A stretch of 64,000 nt of DNA, taken from assembly GCF_002850745.1 (NCBI RefSeq), contig NZ_KZ559466.1, positions 618,825 to 682,824 on the forward strand, read 5' to 3'. Of the stretch, positions 59,433 to 64,000 are shown one piece after another. Source of the stretch: Nonomuraea indica. Its GTDB lineage: Bacteria > Actinomycetota > Actinomycetes > Streptosporangiales > Streptosporangiaceae. The notes beneath the pieces were generated by a model that saw only the letters and a list, made by a program, of their open reading frames with translations, was not told the DNA's origin and made no database searches. Made by a program: the position numbers and the translations under genes. The stretch's first letter is position 1; every line of letters begins with the position of its first letter.

Positions 59433-60002
59433 TCAGTTCTGCTCGTAGGCCTGTCGCAACAGCGCCTTGACGCCGTCGTCGACCTGTTCGGCGGTGGTCA
59501 GGCCGGTCTTGTGGGTGGACTGGCCCGGGGCCGTGGCCGGCTTGAGCCGCTCGTCGGACGGCGGGTCGACGAACCGCAGCCCGAGGTCCACCCGGCTCGC
59601 GGTGGCCGGTTGCACGGCGGCGAACTGCCGCTTGCGGTTCACCGCGACGAAGCCGGCGCGCACCTCGACGACGACGTCGTCACCGAGCGAGGTGGCCGCG
59701 GCGAGGAGCGCCTCGTAGATCGGCTTCAGGCCCTGCTTCGATCCGGCGTACTGGGCGGCGAGATGATCGTCGGCGGTGGGCTCGGCCCATCCGGCCTCCT
59801 TGGCCGCGGCGATGGCGATCGCCTCCTGCTGCGGCTTGGTCAGCCCGTGCTCGGACTTGAGCCATTGCCGCACCGCGCGCTGGTCGAGCGGGTCGATCCC
59901 GGACTTGCCGACCGCGGCGACCCACTCCTCGACCGACTTGCCGGTCTTCTCGGGAAGGGACGCCGAGACGCGGACGAGCATCTCCGCTCCGGAGAGCGCC
60001 AT
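59433..60002 (-). CDS. DUF4287/DUF5655-type protein
   Basis: 189 residues. The N-terminal DUF4287 segment (VSASLPEKTGKSVEEWVAAVGKSGI) and the DUF5655 segment (KPIYEALLAAATSLGDDVVVEVRAGFVAVNRKRQFAAVQP) are seen, so it is a two-domain form of this uncharacterised family. ATG after AAAGGAAC. It lies in the same strand and about 40 bases downstream of the MFS exporter gene. Confidence 0.82.
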   Translation of the reverse strand: MALSGAEMLVRVSASLPEKTGKSVEEWVAAVGKSGIDPLDQRAVRQWLKSEHGLTKPQQEAIAIAAAKEAGWAEPTADDHLAAQYAGSKQGLKPIYEALLAAATSLGDDVVVEVRAGFVAVNRKRQFAAVQPATASRVDLGLRFVDPPSDERLKPATAPGQSTHKTGLTTAEQVDDGVKALLRQAYEQN

Positions 60003-60044
60003 GCCGTGTTCCTTTCGTCGGGTTGCGGGAGGGGGAGGATCTGC

Positions 60045-61634
60045 TCAGCCCCAGGAGGCGGCCGGCTCCGCCGGAGCCTTGACCCGGCTCGCGATCATGG
60101 CCGCCACGACCATGAGCACGGCGCCCACGATCATCGCGGTGTTGAGGCCGCTGGTGAAGCTCTGGCCGACCGCGGTCCTGATCTGCGCGCCCACCTCCGG
60201 GGCCACGCCGCTGACCTGCGGCAGGAAGCCCTGGGCCGCCACAGCCGCCTGGTCGCTCGCCCGGCCGACGACGTCCTCGGGCACGCCCGCGGCTGCGAGG
60301 CGTCCGGGAAGCTCCGCGGCGACGCGCACGCTGATGATCGTCCCGAGGATCGCCGTGCCCAGCACGGCGCCGAGCATCAGGCCGGTCTGCTGCATGCCCG
60401 ACGCCGTGCCCGCGAGATCGGCGGGGCTGTGTCCCAGGATCACCCCGACGGCCACCGGGACGATCGCCCCGATCCCGACGCCCATCAGCCCCAGCGACGG
60501 GCCGAGCAGGACGTACGACGAGTCGGCCTGCAGCAGCGTGATCCCCACCGAGCCGAGCGCGACCAGGACCGCGCCGAGCATCATCGGCACCTTCGGGCCC
60601 CGGTCGTTGCCGAGTTTGCCGCCGACCGCGGCGCCGAGGCCGAACAGGACGGTCTGCGGGAGCAGCAGCACGCCGGCGAGCAGCGGTGAGGCGCCCTGCA
60701 CCTGCTCCAGGTAGAGGCCGAAGTAGAAGTAGCTGCCGAACGCCACGAACGCGGCCATCGTGAGGACCACGACGGCGGCCGACAGGGAGGTGGAGCGGAA
60801 CAGGCTCAGCGGCAGGACCGCGTTGGCCGATGCCTGCTGCCGCCACAGGAACAGCGCCGCCAGCACGGCGAAGGCCAGGAAGAGCAGCCCGGTCACCAGG
60901 TCGAGACCGTCCACGGGGATGCGGACGATCCCCCACACCAGGGCCAGCAGCGCGGCCGACAGCAGGACCACGCCGGGGATGTCGATGGACGCGGCCAGGC
61001 GCTGCTCGCGCCCCTTGTCGATCAACAGAATTCCGGCGATCACCACGATCGCGCCGATCGGGACGTTGAGGAAGAAGATCCCCCGCCACCCGAACTGGTC
61101 GACCACCAGGCCGCCGACGAAGGGCCCCGCCGCCATGGCCAGCGCGCCGAACCCGGCCCAGATCCCGATGGCCGTCTTCATCCGGTCGAACGGGAACAGG
61201 TTCCGGATGATCGCCAGGGAGTTGGGCGCCAGCACGGCGCCGAACAGCCCCTGCACGACACGGGCGGCGATCAGCACCTCGACGGAGCCGGCCAGCCCTG
61301 CGACCACCGAACTCGCGGCGAACCCGACCATGCCCACCAGGAAGGTGTTGCGGTGGCCGAACCTGTCACCGATCTTCCCGGCCGTGATCAGGAAGACGAC
61401 CACCGCGAACATGTAGCCGTTGCTCACCCACTGGAGCTGGGTGATCTCGGTGCCGAGCTCGACGGCGATCTGCGGGTTCCCGATCGCCATCACGGTGGAG
61501 TCGAGCGCCTCCATCATGGCTCCGAGAGAGACGAGCACCAGGGTGATCCACATCCGGCTCGAGACGGCGCCGGCGGGTGCGGGCTCCTCCGCGCCGGATG
61601 GTGACCACGTTTCGTCACGTGGCGGTTGGGTCAT
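60045..61634 (-). CDS. MFS exporter, DHA2 family (EmrB/QacA type)
   Basis: 529 residues. Fourteen hydrophobic segments, motif A GKIGDRFGHRN, motif C-like AAGPFVGGLVVDQFGWRGIFFLNVPIG, and the DHA2 start ALDSTVMAIGNPQIA. It should export drugs or a specialised metabolite by proton antiport. The ATG at 61634 has GGGAG; a longer frame to 61715 is arginine-rich and unlikely. It could export the product of the nearby oxygenase cluster or give self-resistance. Confidence 0.92.
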   Translation of the reverse strand: MTQPPRDETWSPSGAEEPAPAGAVSSRMWITLVLVSLGAMMEALDSTVMAIGNPQIAVELGTEITQLQWVSNGYMFAVVVFLITAGKIGDRFGHRNTFLVGMVGFAASSVVAGLAGSVEVLIAARVVQGLFGAVLAPNSLAIIRNLFPFDRMKTAIGIWAGFGALAMAAGPFVGGLVVDQFGWRGIFFLNVPIGAIVVIAGILLIDKGREQRLAASIDIPGVVLLSAALLALVWGIVRIPVDGLDLVTGLLFLAFAVLAALFLWRQQASANAVLPLSLFRSTSLSAAVVVLTMAAFVAFGSYFYFGLYLEQVQGASPLLAGVLLLPQTVLFGLGAAVGGKLGNDRGPKVPMMLGAVLVALGSVGITLLQADSSYVLLGPSLGLMGVGIGAIVPVAVGVILGHSPADLAGTASGMQQTGLMLGAVLGTAILGTIISVRVAAELPGRLAAAGVPEDVVGRASDQAAVAAQGFLPQVSGVAPEVGAQIRTAVGQSFTSGLNTAMIVGAVLMVVAAMIASRVKAPAEPAASWG

Positions 61635-61746
61635 GGCTTCTCCCACGGAGACGTCTCGGCGCCGGCGGCCCCTTGCGGGGGTGCGGACCCGAGTGCGAGG
61701 CGACTGGCGGATCACCGCGGGCGTGCCGCGCGGTGGCGACGGACGG

Positions 61747-62115
61747 TCAGGCTGCGCCGTCGGTGAGGATGAAGGTGTTGCCGTCGGGGTCGGCGAAGGA
61801 CGCCTGCTTGCCCCACGGCGTCTCGGTGGGGTCGTCGACGGAGACGCCGGCGTCGCGCAGGGCCTTGACGGCCACGTCGGTGTTCTTGGTCTCGAGCATG
61901 GCGTTCTGCAGCTTGGGCGTGTCCGGGAGCCAGGTGCACAGCACCAGCGTCGTCTGCCCGCCCTTGGGCGCCACCTCGATCCAGCGGAGGTTGTCGCCCA
62001 TCGGCATCGGCGCCTCGCTGCGGAGCTCGAACCCGAGCTTGTCGACGTAGAAGGCCTTGGCGGCGTCCTGGTCGGCGACGGGAATGGTCAACTTCTGCAG
62101 ATGCGTGATTTCCAT
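61747..62115 (-). CDS. VOC (glyoxalase/bleomycin-resistance) family protein
   Basis: 122 residues. The two beta-alpha-beta halves are clear: LTIPVADQDAAKAFYVDKLGFELRSE and GVSVDDPTETPWGKQASFADPDGNTFIL. Such proteins bind metals, aromatic antibiotics or catalyse dioxygenase and lyase steps. Its promoter contains the operator shared with the ArsR gene. It lies 112 bases upstream of the MFS gene on the same strand. Confidence 0.88.
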   Translation of the reverse strand: MEITHLQKLTIPVADQDAAKAFYVDKLGFELRSEAPMPMGDNLRWIEVAPKGGQTTLVLCTWLPDTPKLQNAMLETKNTDVAVKALRDAGVSVDDPTETPWGKQASFADPDGNTFILTDGAA

Positions 62116-62128
62116 GCGGCAATCGTAG

Positions 62129-62151
62129 GTAGGGAAGATCCTACCCGTCAA
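62129..62151. promoter_or_regulatory. ArsR-type operator GTAGG-N6-CCTACC-C-GTCAA, copy 2
   Basis: GTAGG-GAAGAT-CCTAC with CCGTCAA after it begins 14 bases from the VOC ATG. It matches the copy at 52802 in arms, spacing and 3' extension. A second GTAGG overlaps just before it (62125). Confidence 0.7.
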
Positions 62152-62251
62152 GTGTCGGCTACTTCCTACACGTTCCGGGGTGTCACGCCCTCGCCGCCGG
62201 CGCGGCAATGTCGAAGAAGGTTCCGCCGCCGGCCTCGGGGATGCTCGGAGC

Positions 62252-63472
62252 ATGCACCAGGACAGGCGCGGCACCGTGCTCGTGGCAGGCGGCGGCATCG
62301 CCGGGCTGGCCCTGGCGACCGCGTTGCGCCACCGCGGGCTGGGCGCCGTCGTGCTGGAGCGCTCGGCCGGGCCGGACCGGACCGGTGGCGGGCTGGTGCT
62401 GGCCCCCAACGCCGTCAAGGCGCTCGCCGCGATCGCGCCCGGCCTGGCCGACCGGGTCCGCGCGGCCGGCCATCCCGCCGGGGGCCGTGACACTCCCCCG
62501 CACCGCAGCGCCTTCCTCGACGAACGCGGCCGCGTGCTCGGATGGGTGTCGTTCGACGGCTACGAGGACCGGTGGGGCATGCCCGCCGTCACCATCCTGC
62601 GCGCCGACCTGCACGCGCTGCTCCGGGAGGCGGCGGGCGAGGCCGGGGCGGAGCTCGTCGGCGGATTCGCCGCCGCCCGCTACCGCGACAGCGGCTCGCA
62701 CGTCGACCTGATCGCCCGCACCGGCGACGTCCGGCGCGGCGACGTCCTGGTCGGGGCCGACGGCATCAACTCCGCCGTACGCGCGCAGCTGCTGGGCGAC
62801 GGGGACCCCCGCTACCGCGGGTTCACCGCGGTGCGCGGCATCGGGCCGGCCCCCACCGCCCACCCCGACGGCTTCATCGCCTACGGGCGGGGCCTGGTCC
62901 TGTTCGCCGCCGCCCTCGGCGGCGGCGACCTCTACTGGGTGGCGTCGATGACCGCGCCGCGCGGCGTCGCGCCCCGCCTGCCGGTCGCCGAGGTGCTGGC
63001 CCAGGTGATCGAACGCACCAGCACCTGGCACCCTGACCTGCGCAAGGTACCGGCCTCGGCCGATCCGGCCGGATGCGTCGTCCACGACGTCCACGACCGG
63101 CCGGCGCCGCGCAGGTGGGGCCGGGGCCGCGTCGTGCTCGCCGGCGACGCCGCGCACCCCATGGTGTACACCCTCGGCCAGGGCGCCGGGACGGCCCTGG
63201 AGGACGCGGCCGTCCTCGCCGCCGCCCTGGCCGGTCCCGCGGCCCGGACCGCCGGCGGAGTGGAGCGGGCCCTGCGCCGCTACGCGGCCGAACGCGGCCC
63301 GCGCGTGCGCGGGATCGTGCGGCAGTCACGGATGCTGGGACGCGTCGCGCACGTGCGCTCGCCGCTGCTGGTCCAGCTCCGCAGGGGGATCCTCATCGCC
63401 GCGACCCGCGGAAGCGACACCGGCGGGCAGAACGCGGGCCTGTTCGGGTGGACGCCTCCGCAGGAGGACTGA
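62252..63472 (+). CDS. FAD-dependent monooxygenase (PHBH-type)
   Basis: 406 residues. FAD-binding VLVAGGGIAGLALATALRHRG near the start, the DG-type motif DVLVGADGINSAVR near 185, and the second FAD motif GRVVLAGDAAHPMVYTLGQGAGTALEDA near 300. Class A aromatic hydroxylases and tailoring epoxidases look like this. I chose the ATG at 62252; a GTG at 62180 extends the frame by 24 residues. It is divergent from the VOC gene, sharing about 135 bases with operator copy 2. A 48-base tandem array follows the stop. Confidence 0.87.
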   Translation: MHQDRRGTVLVAGGGIAGLALATALRHRGLGAVVLERSAGPDRTGGGLVLAPNAVKALAAIAPGLADRVRAAGHPAGGRDTPPHRSAFLDERGRVLGWVSFDGYEDRWGMPAVTILRADLHALLREAAGEAGAELVGGFAAARYRDSGSHVDLIARTGDVRRGDVLVGADGINSAVRAQLLGDGDPRYRGFTAVRGIGPAPTAHPDGFIAYGRGLVLFAAALGGGDLYWVASMTAPRGVAPRLPVAEVLAQVIERTSTWHPDLRKVPASADPAGCVVHDVHDRPAPRRWGRGRVVLAGDAAHPMVYTLGQGAGTALEDAAVLAAALAGPAARTAGGVERALRRYAAERGPRVRGIVRQSRMLGRVAHVRSPLLVQLRRGILIAATRGSDTGGQNAGLFGWTPPQED

Positions 63473-63473
63473 C

Positions 63474-63690
63474 ACCGGCCGTACGCGTCCTCCGGACCGC
63501 CGCCCCTCCGGCAGGACCGGCACCGGCCGTACGCGCCCTCCGGACCGCCGCCCCTCCGGCAGGACCGGCACCGGCCGTACGCGTCCTCCGGGCCGCCGCC
63601 CCTCCGGCAGGACCGGCACCGGCCGTACGCGCCCTCCGGGCCGCCGCCCCTCGGGGTGGGCCGGCACCGGCCGTACGTGTTCCGGGTGGG
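63474..63690. repeat. 48-base tandem array after the FAD monooxygenase
   Basis: Copies at 63474-63521, 63522-63569, 63570-63617 and 63618-63665, with a shorter fifth. The first two differ by one base, the last are less exact. It starts one base after the stop codon, and the last coding bases (CCTCCGCAGGAGGAC) resemble part of the unit. No spacers, so not a CRISPR. Confidence 0.85.
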
Positions 63691-63720
63691 GCGCCGACCG
63701 GCGGCGGGCCGGTCGGCGCT

Positions 63721-64000
63721 TCACCGGTCGCGGGACCGGCTCGCCAGGTAGGCCGCTCCCCGGGCGGAGATGCGGTAGCCGGTGCCCAGGCTGACGGTCA
63801 GCCCGAGGTTCTTGAGCTTGCGGACGTCCAGCTTGAACTGCGCGGGGTCGCGGCCCAGCTCGCCGGCCAGGTCGGCGGCGCGCACCGCGGGCCGCCGACT
63901 GATGATCTCCAGCGTCGCCTCGGTCCACGGGCCGGTCCCGCTCGCCCGGTCCAGCCGGGCGAGCCTGCCCGCGAGGGACTCCAGCTCCTCCGCCGGCAGG
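63721..64000 (-). CDS. Winged-helix-like protein, partial
   Basis: The minus-strand frame from the window edge to TGA 63721 gives about 92 residues and no start, so the gene continues outside. SGTGPWTEATLEIISRRPAVRAADLAGELGRDPAQFKLDVRKLKNLGLTVSLGTGYRISARG looks like a winged helix with its recognition helix and wing. No family name can be given. The stop lies about 30 bases after the tandem array. Confidence 0.6.
   Translation of the reverse strand, partial: LPAEELESLAGRLARLDRASGTGPWTEATLEIISRRPAVRAADLAGELGRDPAQFKLDVRKLKNLGLTVSLGTGYRISARGAAYLASRSRDR

Noticed and set aside
63474..63690. Candidate CRISPR array
   Set aside because: Units are contiguous, 48 bases long, degenerate and without spacers; no cas genes are in the window.

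Overview
The window is about 70% G+C, with GTG starts, Shine-Dalgarno sites and many four-base ATGA/GTGA gene overlaps. Its gene families (DUF397/XRE-DUF5753/ATP-binding trio, DUF5946, DUF6158, TIGR02611, XPB/Ssl2-like protein, DmdR/IdeR-type iron boxes) are typical of a filamentous actinomycete. A Streptosporangiales genus such as Nonomuraea is my guess; nothing in the window proves it. About 70 genes are seen, including several broken ones.

Left part (1-28.8 kb), mainly housekeeping and nutrient genes. The 3' end of a hydantoinase B gene and a Uma2 protein come first. A cobalamin-riboswitch-controlled B12 operon on the minus strand (btuF-btuC-btuD-cbiZ type) follows. A small catabolic group (P450, phosphotriesterase-like lactonase, PhyH dioxygenase, flavin oxidoreductase) has a perfect palindrome in its divergent promoter. 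Then come a regulatory trio (XRE, DUF397, anti-sigma-like kinase), an orphan helicase-like protein, and an iron-siderophore ABC system with two iron boxes in its divergent promoter. After an M20 peptidase, a GroES-like protein, a membrane protein, a phosphotriesterase-like protein lacking most metal ligands and a P-loop kinase, a TetR gene faces a short UvrA-like ATPase across a long palindrome. Two small genes and a LysR regulator close this part.

Middle (28.8-33.1 kb), a decayed island. A tRNA(CAT) is followed by a frameshifted tyrosine integrase, a degenerate IS3-type element, a truncated gene tail with a strong hairpin, a DUF6461-like gene and a NucA/NucB-like DNase domain. Next is an iron-boxed feoA-feoB-feoC operon (33.2-35.9 kb).

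Right-middle (36.1-50.3 kb), a carbohydrate locus that looks built for L-fucose-containing glycans. It holds a GntR/FCD regulator, an acetyl-xylan-esterase-like deacetylase, a fuconolactonase-type amidohydrolase, an unrecognised 630-residue protein, an aldo/keto reductase, an RraA-like protein, a GH29 fucosidase, a sugar ABC importer and a secreted beta-helix protein. Five promoter regions share a TATCGAT-centred motif, which suggests one regulon.

Right end (50.4-64 kb), an oxidative tailoring cluster: P450, O-methyltransferase, two Rieske oxygenases, two SnoaL-like proteins, AraC and ArsR regulators, an MFS exporter, a VOC protein and a FAD monooxygenase. No scaffold-building enzyme is seen. 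Two promoters here share the operator GTAGG-N6-CCTACCYGTCAA. Throughout the window, several genes end in or next to short tandem arrays, some of which copy the stop codon region.
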